DNA of 34,029 nt from positions 771,076 to 805,104 of the forward strand of contig NZ_LT635494.1 in assembly GCF_900120385.1 (NCBI RefSeq), read 5' to 3'. Below, piece by piece: positions 16,523-24,507 of this stretch. The DNA is from Olsenella phocaeensis (GTDB lineage: Bacteria; Actinomycetota; Coriobacteriia; Coriobacteriales; Atopobiaceae). The notes beneath the pieces were generated by a model, which did not search any database, had not been told where the DNA came from, and worked only from the letters and a program-made list of their open reading frames with translations. Position numbers and translations under genes: made by a program. Position 1 is the stretch's first letter. Every line of letters begins with the position of its first letter.

Positions 16523-19285
16523 GTGTCTGAGCTGGATAGACTGAAGGAGGGCGGGCAGGGTTCTGTCCGACCCTCCGCAAGCGAGGCAGAGCTCGAGTGG
16601 GCTGCCGCCCGCGAGGCGCTCTCCGAGGTCGAGGTTCCCGACGGGCTCAAGGACAACATGGCGCTCTTCCTGCGCCTGGTGCGCAAGGTACTTGGCGAGT
16701 ACGACAGCGACCTGCGCGCGACCTTCGACGCGCTGCTCGTCGACACTATCAAGGCGAACTCCTACGAGCCTGGCACCAACGAGGTCGAGATGAACGCCTT
16801 CCGCGACGCGGTGCGCATCATCGACTCGCTGCCCGTGGAGAAGGCAACCCTGGTCATGCGGGCCTTCGCGGCCTACTTCCACCTCGCCAACGTCTGCGAG
16901 GAGAACTACCGCGTCGGCTCCCTGCGTGCGCGGGAGAGCGCCATTTCGACCAGCGAGCGCGAGGACACCATCAACGACCTGACCGTCGCATATCGCCAGC
17001 TCGTGGACGAGTGCGGCACCGGCAAGGCCATGGCCCTGCTCGACCGCCTCGAGTTCCACCCGGTCTTCACCGCGCATCCCACCGAGGCCCGGCGCAAGGC
17101 CGTCGAGGGCAAGATTCGCCGTATCGCCGGCCTTCTCGAGGAGCGTCCCCGCCTGGGCGGCGCGTCCCTGGCCGAGAACGAGCGTCGCATGCTGCAAGAG
17201 ATCGACGCGCTCTTCCGCACCTCGCCCATCGGCATCAAGAAGCCGACTCCCGTCGAGGAGGCCGACACCGTCATTGACATCTTCGACAACACCCTCTTCG
17301 ACATGGTTCCCGAGGTCTACCGCCGCTTCGACGACTGGGAGCTGGGCGAGAAGGCCGGCACCGTCCCGCCCATCTGCCCCGCCTTCTTCCATCCCGGCAG
17401 CTGGATCGGCTCCGACCGTGACGGCAACCCAAACGTGACCGCCAAGGTGAGCCGCAAGGTGAGCGAGAAGTTCCGCGTCCACATGCTCGAGACCCTCACC
17501 GATGCCACGCAGGTCACGGGCCGGAACATCACCCTGGACGCCGCGTCGACCAAGCCCTCCTCCGAGCTGCTCAACCTCTGGAGCCACCAGGTCGAGATGA
17601 GCGAGTCGCTCACCAAGCGCGCCCAGGACGTGAGCGCCTCCGAGCTCCACCGCGCCGTGATGATCGTCATGGCAAACCGCCTGAGGGCGACCATCACCCG
17701 CACGGCCGACGTCATGTACGCCAACGCGGAGGAGTACGTCGCCGACCTCATGGTGGTGCAGCGCTCCCTCGCCAAGGCTGGCGCAGTGCGCACTGCCTAC
17801 GGACCCGTCCAGAACCTCATCTGGCAGGCCCAGACCTTCGGCTTCCACCTGGTGGAGATGGAGTTCCGCCAGCACTCGCTGGTCCACAGCCGCGCCCTCG
17901 AGGACATCCGCGCACACGGCCGCTGGGGCGAGCGCGGCGAGCTCGCTCCCATGACCCGCGAGGTCCTGGACACCTTCCGCGCCATCGGCTCCATCCAGCG
18001 CAAGAACGGCGTCAAGGCCGCTCGCCGCTACATCATCTCGTTCACCCAGAGCGCACAGAACGTGGCCGACGTCTACGAGCTGGCCCGCCTCGCCTTCGCC
18101 CACGAGGAGGACGTCCCCACCCTCGACGTGATTCCCCTCTTCGAGCAGGTGGAGGACCTCGAGAACGCCATCGACACCCTCAACGAGGTCATCGAGCTTC
18201 CCGACGTGCAGCGCAGGCTCCGCCAGACCGGCCGCAGGCTCGAGGTCATGCTGGGCTACTCCGACTCCTCCAAGGACGCCGGCCCCACCTCTGCCACCCT
18301 GGTCCTGCACGCCACCCAGGCGCGCATCGCCAAGTGGGCGGAGGAGAACAACATCGACCTCGTGCTGATGCACGGCCGCGGCGGCGCGGTGGGACGCGGC
18401 GGCGGCCCCGCGAACCGCGCCGTCCTCTCGCAGCCCAAGGGCTCGGTCAACTGCCACTTCAAGCTCACCGAGCAGGGCGAGGTCATCTTCGCCCGCTACG
18501 GGGACCCCACCCTGGCACGCCGCCACGTGGAGTCGGTCGCCGGAGCGACGCTGCTCCAAAGCTCCCCCTCCATCGAGTACGTCAACACCGAGACCACGGC
18601 CAAGTACGCCGACGTCGCCACGGCGCTCGACCGGGCCTCGCGCGAGCGCTACCTCGACCTCCTCAACAGCGAGGGCTTCGCAGAGTGGTTCGGCGTCGTG
18701 ACCCCCCTGGCCGAGATCGGCCTCATGCCCATAGGCAGCCGCCCGGCCAAGCGCGGCCTGGGGGCAAAGTCCCTGGCCGACCTCCGCACCATCCCCTGGA
18801 TCTTCTCCTGGTCACAGGCGCGTACCAACCTCGCCGCCTGGTACGGGCTGGGCAGCGCCTGCGAGAGCTTCGGCGACCTCGCCCGCCTGAAGGAGGCCTA
18901 CGCCGAGTGGCCCCTCTTCACGACCTTCGTCGACAACATCGAGATGTCGCTTGCCAAGACCGACGACCGCATCGCCCAGATGTACCTCGACCTCGCCGAT
19001 CGTCCCGACCTCAACGAGAAGGTCCTGGACGAGATGCGCCTCACTCGCAAGTGGGTGCTCGCCATCACCGGCAACGAGTGGCCCCTCCAGAGCCGTCGCG
19101 TCCTGGGTCCCGTCATCCGCATGCGCCTGCCCTTCGTCAACGTCCTCTCGCTGGCGCAGGTGCGCGCGCTGGACACCCTGCGCAACAAGGGGGAGGCGCT
19201 CACTCCCGAGGAGCGCGAGCGCTTCATCTATCTGATTCTCTGCACCGTCTCCGGGGTCTCCGCCGGCCTGCAGAACACGGGCTGA
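16523..19285 (+). CDS. ppc: phosphoenolpyruvate carboxylase
   Basis: 920-aa cytoplasmic enzyme that adds bicarbonate to PEP, giving oxaloacetate and phosphate for the reductive TCA branch and aspartate. Catalytic and conserved blocks are FTAHPTEARRKA (about residue 184, catalytic His), GSDRDGNPNVT, MLGYSDSSKDAGP, the mobile loop and active site HGRGGAVGRGGGPANRA (about residue 617), and the C-terminal QNTG. Start is GTG 16523 with GGGAGGT at ideal spacing; an in-frame upstream ATG lacks a ribosome site. Length is normal for the bacterial family. Its presence fits a mixed-acid fermenter making succinate or aspartate. Confidence 0.97.
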   Translation: MSELDRLKEGGQGSVRPSASEAELEWAAAREALSEVEVPDGLKDNMALFLRLVRKVLGEYDSDLRATFDALLVDTIKANSYEPGTNEVEMNAFRDAVRIIDSLPVEKATLVMRAFAAYFHLANVCEENYRVGSLRARESAISTSEREDTINDLTVAYRQLVDECGTGKAMALLDRLEFHPVFTAHPTEARRKAVEGKIRRIAGLLEERPRLGGASLAENERRMLQEIDALFRTSPIGIKKPTPVEEADTVIDIFDNTLFDMVPEVYRRFDDWELGEKAGTVPPICPAFFHPGSWIGSDRDGNPNVTAKVSRKVSEKFRVHMLETLTDATQVTGRNITLDAASTKPSSELLNLWSHQVEMSESLTKRAQDVSASELHRAVMIVMANRLRATITRTADVMYANAEEYVADLMVVQRSLAKAGAVRTAYGPVQNLIWQAQTFGFHLVEMEFRQHSLVHSRALEDIRAHGRWGERGELAPMTREVLDTFRAIGSIQRKNGVKAARRYIISFTQSAQNVADVYELARLAFAHEEDVPTLDVIPLFEQVEDLENAIDTLNEVIELPDVQRRLRQTGRRLEVMLGYSDSSKDAGPTSATLVLHATQARIAKWAEENNIDLVLMHGRGGAVGRGGGPANRAVLSQPKGSVNCHFKLTEQGEVIFARYGDPTLARRHVESVAGATLLQSSPSIEYVNTETTAKYADVATALDRASRERYLDLLNSEGFAEWFGVVTPLAEIGLMPIGSRPAKRGLGAKSLADLRTIPWIFSWSQARTNLAAWYGLGSACESFGDLARLKEAYAEWPLFTTFVDNIEMSLAKTDDRIAQMYLDLADRPDLNEKVLDEMRLTRKWVLAITGNEWPLQSRRVLGPVIRMRLPFVNVLSLAQVRALDTLRNKGEALTPEERERFIYLILCTVSGVSAGLQNTG

Positions 19286-19346
19286 TCCTGTCGGACGGCG
19301 GTGCGCGATGACCCGTGGCGTGCCACGAGGGCAAGGGCTCATGAGG

Positions 19347-19380
19347 CGAGAGGGACGGGCCGTGGAGGTCGTCCCTCTCG
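19347..19380 (+). terminator. GC hairpin downstream of ppc
   Basis: Arms 19347-19357 and 19370-19380 pair over 11 bp around a 12-nt loop. There is no U tract, so termination is only inferred. The rest of the 336-bp gap to feoA becomes AT-rich towards 19480-19580, where the feo promoter lies; no gene is seen. Confidence 0.45.
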
Positions 19381-19512
19381 TCCCATGACGGGCAATGGCT
19401 CCGGTCGGACCTCGCGGGCCGACGTGTCACCCAGTCTGAGCTGGGCTTCGCATCCAGGCCAACAGGATCCAATGTGTATGTTTTGCCATGATTTCCCCTT
19501 CCCAAAAAATTT

Positions 19513-19573
19513 GTTAGCTTTGGCTTCCCCAGTTGCCAAAAATCTCTACAATAGCGTGTTAGCTAGCATAAAC
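19513..19573 (+). promoter_or_regulatory. feoA promoter bracketed by two metal-regulator-type boxes
   Basis: A TACAAT -10 hexamer lies at 19547-19552. Box 1, GTTAGC-N4-GCTTCC, is at 19513-19528 and overlaps the expected -35. Box 2, GTTAGC-N4-ATAAAC, is at 19558-19573 and covers the expected start site. Both match the window-wide palindrome GTTAGC-N4-GCTAAC. This is the geometry of a repressor acting by promoter occlusion. A DtxR/MntR-type regulator is inferred. Confidence 0.65.
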
Positions 19574-19621
19574 TTGTGGTCCGTAGCCCAAACGGGCGGG
19601 ACCCGGGTGGGGGAGCGTCTG

Positions 19622-19903
19622 ATGGATGGAAGCGTTGTGGATGGCACGAGCATGACGAGCACCGCAGGAGTGCGCGTGGTCGGGGCACAGCTGCCCCTCT
19701 CGATGGTCTCGGAAGGCGAGACGGTCACCGTCGCCCGCGTCCGTGGCAGCCAGGAGCTCAGGCAGCATCTCGCCGAGCTCGGCTTCGTGCAGGGTGCCTC
19801 CGTGAAGGTCGTCTCGCGCGTGAACGGCGACGTCCTCGTGAGCGTCAAGGGGGCTACCTTCGGCATCGGGCGCGACATGGCCATGAAGATCGCCACCTGC
19901 TAG
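19622..19903 (+). CDS. feoA: FeoA domain protein, first copy
   Basis: 93-aa cytoplasmic protein with an SH3-like FeoA fold. The core runs from about residue 30 (VSEGETVTVARVRGSQELRQ, then HLAELGFVQGASVKVVSR) to a C-terminal GRDMAMKIA segment. FeoA binds or regulates FeoB in ferrous iron uptake. The 20-odd residues before the core are low-complexity, and a start at the later ATG 19652 is possible; 19622 was chosen for its GGGGGAGC ribosome site. It is followed by an intrinsic terminator before the second feoA. Confidence 0.88.
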   Translation: MDGSVVDGTSMTSTAGVRVVGAQLPLSMVSEGETVTVARVRGSQELRQHLAELGFVQGASVKVVSRVNGDVLVSVKGATFGIGRDMAMKIATC

Positions 19904-19925
19904 CAAGACAACGGGGGGTATTGGC

Positions 19926-19952
19926 GCCGGGCATCGCCCGGCCTGTTTTTCT
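19926..19952 (+). terminator. intrinsic terminator between the two feoA genes
   Basis: A perfect 7-bp stem GCCGGGC-ATC-GCCCGGC (19926-19942) is followed by CTGTTTTTCT. It would strongly reduce read-through from feoA1 into feoA2, making the ratio between the Feo proteins adjustable. Confidence 0.8.
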
Positions 19953-19963
19953 AAGGGGGAAGA

Positions 19964-20200
19964 ATGGCAAGTCTGAGGGACGTGAAGGTCGGCGAGAGCT
20001 GTACCGTCTCCAAGCTCACCGGTGCGGGGGCGATCAAGCGCCGCATCATGGACATGGGCCTCACCAAGGGCACCAAGGTCCTGGTCCACAAGGTCGCGCC
20101 GCTGGGGGACCCCATCGAGTGCACCATCCGCGGCTACGAGCTCTCGCTGCGCAAGGACGAGGCGGCGTGCATCGAGGTCGTGGACATAGCCAAGGAGTAG
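19964..20200 (+). CDS. feoA: FeoA domain protein, second copy
   Basis: 78-aa SH3-like FeoA protein, close to the minimal domain: SLRDVKVGESCTVSKL, then IKRRIMDMGLTKGTKVLV, then GDPIECTIRGYELSLRKDEA. The MDMGLTKG and RGYELSLRK segments are classical FeoA and differ clearly from the first copy. The start has GGGGGAAG upstream. It lies between two terminators (19926-19952 and 20208-20226), so it could also be made as a short monocistronic message. Tandem FeoA proteins preceding FeoB are known in several anaerobes. Confidence 0.93.
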   Translation: MASLRDVKVGESCTVSKLTGAGAIKRRIMDMGLTKGTKVLVHKVAPLGDPIECTIRGYELSLRKDEAACIEVVDIAKE

Positions 20201-20207
20201 CTTCCCC

Positions 20208-20226
20208 GGGGCACGGCCCCTTTTTT
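20208..20226 (+). terminator. intrinsic terminator between feoA2 and feoB
   Basis: GGGGC-ACG-GCCCC (20208-20220) is followed by six T residues. It is a canonical rho-independent terminator 7 bp after the feoA2 stop, and it implies that feoB is read mainly from a separate promoter or by controlled read-through. Confidence 0.85.
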
Positions 20227-20238
20227 CTGGCCGAGCGA

Positions 20239-20285
20239 GTTACCTAAAACTAACAAATGTGAGTCTTCAGGTAGCAAAGGTAAGC
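20239..20285 (+). promoter_or_regulatory. feoB upstream region with one strong and one weak metal-regulator-type box
   Basis: GTTACC-N4-ACTAAC at 20239-20254 matches the window consensus at 10 of 12 half-site positions. GGTAGC-N4-GTAAGC at 20270-20285 is weaker (8 of 12). Their centres lie 31 bp apart, close to the 33-bp spacing of the pair at 33111-33159. A clear -35/-10 pair was not recognised. Confidence 0.5.
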
Positions 20286-20323
20286 CGAGAATAACTCCGG
20301 ACACGTAGCAGGAAAGGCAAGGA

Positions 20324-22990
20324 ATGGCAGACAAGATCAACATCGCCCTGGCTGGTAACCCCAACTGCGGCAAGACAACGCTGTTCAACGAGCTCACCGG
20401 CTCGAACGGCTACGTCGGCAACTGGCCCGGCGTCACGGTAGAGAAGAAGATGGCCACCTGGAAGGCCAACCACGACGTCACCTTCGTCGACCTTCCCGGC
20501 ATCTACTCGCTCTCCCCCTATTCCCCCGAGGAGGTCGTCTCGCGTGACTACGTGGTCAATGACCGTCCCGATGCCGTGATCAACCTGATCGACGTCACCA
20601 ACCTCGAGCGCAACCTCTACCTCACCACCCAGGTCCTCGAGGCGGGCCGTCCCGCCGTCGTGGGCCTCAACATGTGCGACCTGCTCAAGGAGCGTGGCGA
20701 CGTCATCGACTCCAAGAAGCTGTCCCAGATGCTGGGCGTTCCCGTGGTCGAGGTCTCCGCCCTGCACAACAAGAACCTCGACGAGCTGGTCAACGCCTCC
20801 CTCGACGCCTCCAAGGCCGGCAAGCCCGCAGAGGGCGTCAAGTGCTTCTCCGCCGAGGTCGAGTCCGCCCTGCAGACCATCGCGGGCCTCATCAAGGATG
20901 CCTGCCCCGCCGAGCTCGTTCGCTGGTATGCCATCAAGGTCTTCGAGCGCGATGCCGAGGCCATCCAGCCGCTGAACCTCGGCAAGGACGTCCTCGCATC
21001 CGCCGAGAAGGCCATCAAGGCCATCGAGGACGACCGTGACGACGACAGCGAGTCCATCATCACCTCCGACCGCTACGACTGGATCGCCACGGTCATGGAC
21101 GCCTGCGTCAAGAAGGCCCCCAAGAAGCTCACCACCTCGCAGAAGATCGACCGCATCGTGACCAACCGCGTTCTGGGCCTTCCCATCTTCGCGGCCATCA
21201 TGATCCTGGTCTACTACATCGCCATCTCCACCATCGGCACCAGCTGGACCGACTGGGTCAACGACAACCTCTTCTCCGATGGCTTCTTCTTGAGCGGCCA
21301 GTCGCAGGCCGCCTTCGACGAGGCCAAGGAGGAGTGGTCCTCCAACCACTACGCCGACCAGATCGACGGCTATCTCGCCGCCGCAGAGAAGGCCGGCGTC
21401 AACACCGATGGCGTCGCGGACGCCATCGCCGCGGAGGAGCCCACCGCCGAGGACGAGGCGACCATCGCCGACTTCCAGGCTGCGGCCGAGAAGGCCAAGG
21501 TCGTCGCCACCGACGTCCCCGTGCACGACGACGACGGCAACTTCGTCGACACCGACGACGAGGCCATCACCGAGGAGACCAGCGACGGCGAGCCGGTGCT
21601 CGCCGAGGGGCAGGAGCTCCAGGTGATCGACAAGGTGGACGCCGCCGGCTTCGCCGCCGCCCTCGAGGGCAAGGCCGCCGAGCCCGACGAGCACGACTTC
21701 GGCAGCTTCGTTGACTCCATCCCCACCGCCGCGACCAACGCGCTCGAGGCGGCTGGCACCTCCGACCTCGTCAAGGGCCTCGTGGTAGACGGCGTCATCG
21801 GCGGCGTGGGCTCGGTCCTGGGCTTCATCCCCCAGATTTTCGTCCTCTTCGTGATGCTCTGCTTCCTCGAGGATTGCGGCTACATGAGCCGCGTCGCCTT
21901 CGTCATGGACCGCGTCTTCCGCCGCTTCGGCCTCTCGGGCAAGTCCTTCATCCCCATGATCGTCTCCTCCGGCTGCGGCGTCCCCGGCGTCCTCGCCACC
22001 AAGACGATCGAGAACGAGCGCGACCGCCGCATGACGGCCATGCTCACGACCATGATCCCCTGCTCGGCCAAGCTGCCCATCATCGCCCTGGTCATGGGCG
22101 TGCTCGCCGGCGGCTCCGACATGTGGTGGGTCGCCCCCATGTTCTACTTCCTGGGCATCGTCGCCATCATCGTCTCGGCCATCATGCTCAAGAAGACCAA
22201 GCCCTTCGAGGGCGAGCCCGTCCCCTTCGTGATGGAGCTCCCCGACTACCACTTCCCCAGCATCCGTTCCTGGGCGCTGCACGTGTGGGAGCGCGTCGCC
22301 TCCTACGTCAAGAAGGCTGGCACCATCATCTTCGCGGCTGCCGTGGGCATCTGGTTCCTCTCCAACTTCGGCATCGCGGGCTGGGACGGCGGCGACGGCG
22401 CCTTCGGCTTCCTCTCCGGCATGGAGGGTGTCCCCGAGAACTACATGGACTACTCCATCCTCGCCGGTGTGGGTGGCGCCCTGGGCTGGATCTTCCTTCC
22501 CCTGGGATTTGGCAACTGGCAGGCCACTGCGGCGTCCATCTCTGCCCTGATCGCCAAGGAGAACCTGGTCTCCACCTTCGGCGTCCTCTACGGCCTGGGC
22601 GGCGCAACCGAGAACTCCGTGAGCATGTGGCAGGGCTTCGCCGGGATGTTCACCGTCGCCGGCACGCTCCACGTCGGTGCCATGTGCGCGTTCGTGGCGT
22701 TCAACATGCTCTGCGCGCCCTGCTTCGCCGCCATGGGCACCATTCGTCGCCAGATGAACTCCGGCTGGTGGACGGCCTTCGCCATCGCCTACGAGTGCGT
22801 CTTCGGCTGGGTGATCGGCCTGTTCATCAACCAGTTCTACGAGCTGGTCGTCTTCGGGAGCTTCGGCATCTGGACCGTGATCGCCTTCGTGCTGCTCGCG
22901 GCCATGCTCTTCCAGCTCTTCCGCCCGGCCCCCAAGTGGGACAAGAAGGACGAGAAGATTCTGGACAGCCTTGCGGAGGACGTGGCCTAG
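20324..22990 (+). CDS. feoB: FeoB ferrous iron transporter with acidic insertion
   Basis: 888-aa inner-membrane Fe(II) transporter. The N-terminal G domain has G1 GNPNCGKTT (11-19), G2 around T38, G3 DLPG (56-59), G4 NMCD (116-119) and G5 SAL (145-147). A helical GDI-like spacer runs to about 270. The first membrane helix is about 285-305. The Gate core contains SSGCGVPG (549-556) and MIPCSAKLP (577-585), and several more helices run to about residue 866. Between the first and second membrane segments (about 315-480) is an insertion of about 155 residues rich in Ala, Glu and Asp (for example HDDDGNFVDTDDEAITEE), predicted outside the cell. That makes the protein clearly longer than a typical 700-780-aa FeoB. 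No FeoC gene follows; a GC hairpin does (23051-23089). Confidence 0.96.
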   Translation: MADKINIALAGNPNCGKTTLFNELTGSNGYVGNWPGVTVEKKMATWKANHDVTFVDLPGIYSLSPYSPEEVVSRDYVVNDRPDAVINLIDVTNLERNLYLTTQVLEAGRPAVVGLNMCDLLKERGDVIDSKKLSQMLGVPVVEVSALHNKNLDELVNASLDASKAGKPAEGVKCFSAEVESALQTIAGLIKDACPAELVRWYAIKVFERDAEAIQPLNLGKDVLASAEKAIKAIEDDRDDDSESIITSDRYDWIATVMDACVKKAPKKLTTSQKIDRIVTNRVLGLPIFAAIMILVYYIAISTIGTSWTDWVNDNLFSDGFFLSGQSQAAFDEAKEEWSSNHYADQIDGYLAAAEKAGVNTDGVADAIAAEEPTAEDEATIADFQAAAEKAKVVATDVPVHDDDGNFVDTDDEAITEETSDGEPVLAEGQELQVIDKVDAAGFAAALEGKAAEPDEHDFGSFVDSIPTAATNALEAAGTSDLVKGLVVDGVIGGVGSVLGFIPQIFVLFVMLCFLEDCGYMSRVAFVMDRVFRRFGLSGKSFIPMIVSSGCGVPGVLATKTIENERDRRMTAMLTTMIPCSAKLPIIALVMGVLAGGSDMWWVAPMFYFLGIVAIIVSAIMLKKTKPFEGEPVPFVMELPDYHFPSIRSWALHVWERVASYVKKAGTIIFAAAVGIWFLSNFGIAGWDGGDGAFGFLSGMEGVPENYMDYSILAGVGGALGWIFLPLGFGNWQATAASISALIAKENLVSTFGVLYGLGGATENSVSMWQGFAGMFTVAGTLHVGAMCAFVAFNMLCAPCFAAMGTIRRQMNSGWWTAFAIAYECVFGWVIGLFINQFYELVVFGSFGIWTVIAFVLLAAMLFQLFRPAPKWDKKDEKILDSLAEDVA

Positions 22991-23050
22991 TCCTAGACCC
23001 GCCCGCATCGCGGGCACGACGGGGTTTCGCGTGACCCCAGACTGCAAGCC

Positions 23051-23089
23051 AAGGCGCGCCGCCTGCCTGGAAGGTGGGTGGCGCGCCTT
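23051..23089 (+). terminator. GC hairpin after feoB
   Basis: Arms 23051-23063 and 23077-23089 pair over 13 bp with one G-U wobble. It follows two smaller hairpins (23001-23015 and 23021-23038). There is no U tract. A GTG that opens a longer version of the next gene lies inside this stem, which argues for the later start used here. Confidence 0.6.
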
Positions 23090-23113
23090 CTCATGAACGA
23101 GGAGAGAGCGGAA

Positions 23114-23989
23114 ATGGAGCGGACGCAGAGGTCGGTCGAGGTCTTCGAGCCCCTGAGGGGCGCCCGTCTCGCCATCTCGAGCCCCCTCGCGAAGGGGACG
23201 AACGCCGCGGACTCCTGCCTTCGCTGGAGTGACGGGGAGCTCCTCCTCATCTATTGCAAGGAAGGCATCCGCCCCGCCCATCCCAGGTGCGCCTCGTCCT
23301 CGTCGCCCCGGTCCAAGACGCTCCTGGCGCTTCGCGGAAGGGGAGAAGGCGTCCATCCCCTGCAGCTGCGCAAGCTAGGGGGCATCGTCCTGCTGCTTGA
23401 CCTGGGGCGCATCGCGCGGGAGGAGGGAGAGGCGCTCGCCGAGTTCGGCGTGGATGCCGAGGGCCTGGCTCTTCTTTCCCGCATGGGCACCACGGTGGCC
23501 TCCCTGGACGGGCATCCCGAGCTCGTCCATGTGCTCTTCGAGCTGAACGGCGCCCCGGAGCGGGGTCGTGAGGGCTACCTCAGGCTCAAGGTCGTGGAGC
23601 TGCTTCGTCTCCTCTCGCACATCGAGCTCACGGGCTCCGTCAGCCGTCCGCCCGTCCGCCAGTCGCATCGGCAGATCGCCTATCGCGCCCAGGGCGAGCT
23701 CATGCGCGACCTCTCCACGCCGCTCACCATCGAGCAGCTGGCGGAGCATTGCGAAAGCTCACCCACCGTGCTCAAGCAGTCCTTCCGCGAGACCTTCGGC
23801 AGTCCCGTCTATTCCTGGTACCGCAGGCAGCGCATGAGGCGTGCGGCGGAGCTTTTGGGGGACGGCCGGCTGGGCGTCTCCGAGGTCGCGGCAGCCGTGG
23901 GCTACTCCAACCCGTCCAAGTTCTCCCGTGCCTTCTCCGCCTGCATGGGCTGCTCTCCCAGCGTCTGGAGGGCGCGCCACATGGCCTGA
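23114..23989 (+). CDS. AraC-family transcriptional regulator, PchR-like HTH
   Basis: 291-aa DNA-binding regulator. The C-terminal AraC domain (about the last 105 residues) has both helix-turn-helix units: TIEQLAEHCESSPTVLKQSF and VSEVAAAVGYSNPSKFSRAF. The segment LKQSFRETFG followed by WYRRQRMRRAAELL is the form seen in PchR/siderophore-type AraC regulators. The N-terminal part (about 1-170) is an unrecognised ligand-sensing domain. ATG 23114 was chosen over upstream in-frame starts because GAGGAGAG precedes it and the earlier ones fall in or next to the feoB terminator. Lying between feoB and the metal ATPase unit, it probably senses a metal or siderophore-like signal; this is inference. Confidence 0.87.
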   Translation: MERTQRSVEVFEPLRGARLAISSPLAKGTNAADSCLRWSDGELLLIYCKEGIRPAHPRCASSSSPRSKTLLALRGRGEGVHPLQLRKLGGIVLLLDLGRIAREEGEALAEFGVDAEGLALLSRMGTTVASLDGHPELVHVLFELNGAPERGREGYLRLKVVELLRLLSHIELTGSVSRPPVRQSHRQIAYRAQGELMRDLSTPLTIEQLAEHCESSPTVLKQSFRETFGSPVYSWYRRQRMRRAAELLGDGRLGVSEVAAAVGYSNPSKFSRAFSACMGCSPSVWRARHMA

Positions 23990-24109
23990 GGTCTGCCTCG
24001 GAGCATCGTCGCACGGACACCTCTCGCGGGTCAGAACGGCACACTCCCCAGAAGACCGTCCAAGTAGCGCGTCCGATTGGAGCGGTGCATCCTCTCGGAG
24101 TTGTGAATT

Positions 24110-24137
24110 CTCTCGACGCTGCCTTAGCGTACGAGAG
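24110..24137 (+). promoter_or_regulatory. strong inverted repeat upstream of the metal ATPase unit
   Basis: CTCTCG-ACGCT pairs with AGCGT-(A)-CGAGAG around a 5-nt loop, giving 11 bp with one bulge, 61 bp before the start of the small protein gene. It may be an operator for the neighbouring AraC regulator or an mRNA leader hairpin. There is no T run, so a terminator is unlikely. Confidence 0.45.
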
Positions 24138-24198
24138 GAATGACTGCTGCACAATGTCAACCAAGGCGACCTTGTGCCACGAGAGAGAGGGAGTAGTC

Positions 24199-24501
24199 AT
24201 GCACGCTCATCACATCTGGTTCGCCGTCGGGGGTGCCGCCGTCGCAGGGACGGTCGCAAAGCTCGCGAGCACGGGGCTGCTCCACAAGGGTGCCGTCGCC
24301 GTTGCCACCTGCGCGATGAAGGTCGACGCCGCCGTGACGGCCGAGACCCAGAGCATCGTGGACGACGCGAACGACGCCACGGCCGAGGCTCGCCGCAGGG
24401 CGAAGATCGACTCAGCCGTAAAGGAGCGCCTTGCCGTCGAGGAGGCAAGGATCCGCGAGGAGGTCACTGCCAAGGTCGATGCCGAGGGTTGCGAGGCATA
24501 G
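24199..24501 (+). CDS. small membrane-anchored protein, DUF6110-like
   Basis: 100-aa protein. A short His-containing start (MHAHHIWF) leads into a Gly/Ala-rich hydrophobic segment at about 7-20, with a second weaker one at about 29-40. An Ala/Glu/Arg-rich helix follows to the C-terminus (VDDANDATAEARRRAKIDSA and on), probably a coiled coil. I believe it resembles the DUF6110 small proteins often found next to heavy-metal P-type ATPases; that match is from memory of the family pattern and not a search. It has a good ribosome site (GAGAGAGGGAG) and ends 6 bp before the ATPase start, so the two are surely cotranscribed. Confidence 0.75.
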   Translation: MHAHHIWFAVGGAAVAGTVAKLASTGLLHKGAVAVATCAMKVDAAVTAETQSIVDDANDATAEARRRAKIDSAVKERLAVEEARIREEVTAKVDAEGCEA

Positions 24502-24507
24502 CCCTTC

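Noticed and set aside
16289-18559. Minus-strand open frame running antisense through ppc, continuous with the flippase frame
   Set aside because: It mirrors the codon bias of a certain ppc gene on the other strand, has no ribosome site, and its translation is low-complexity. The flippase starts at 16288.
20267-23356. Minus-strand open frame of about 1000 codons opposite feoB
   Set aside because: Antisense shadow created by strong GC codon bias; the translation is Gly/Asp/Val/Leu-rich with no recognisable domain, while feoB is unambiguous.
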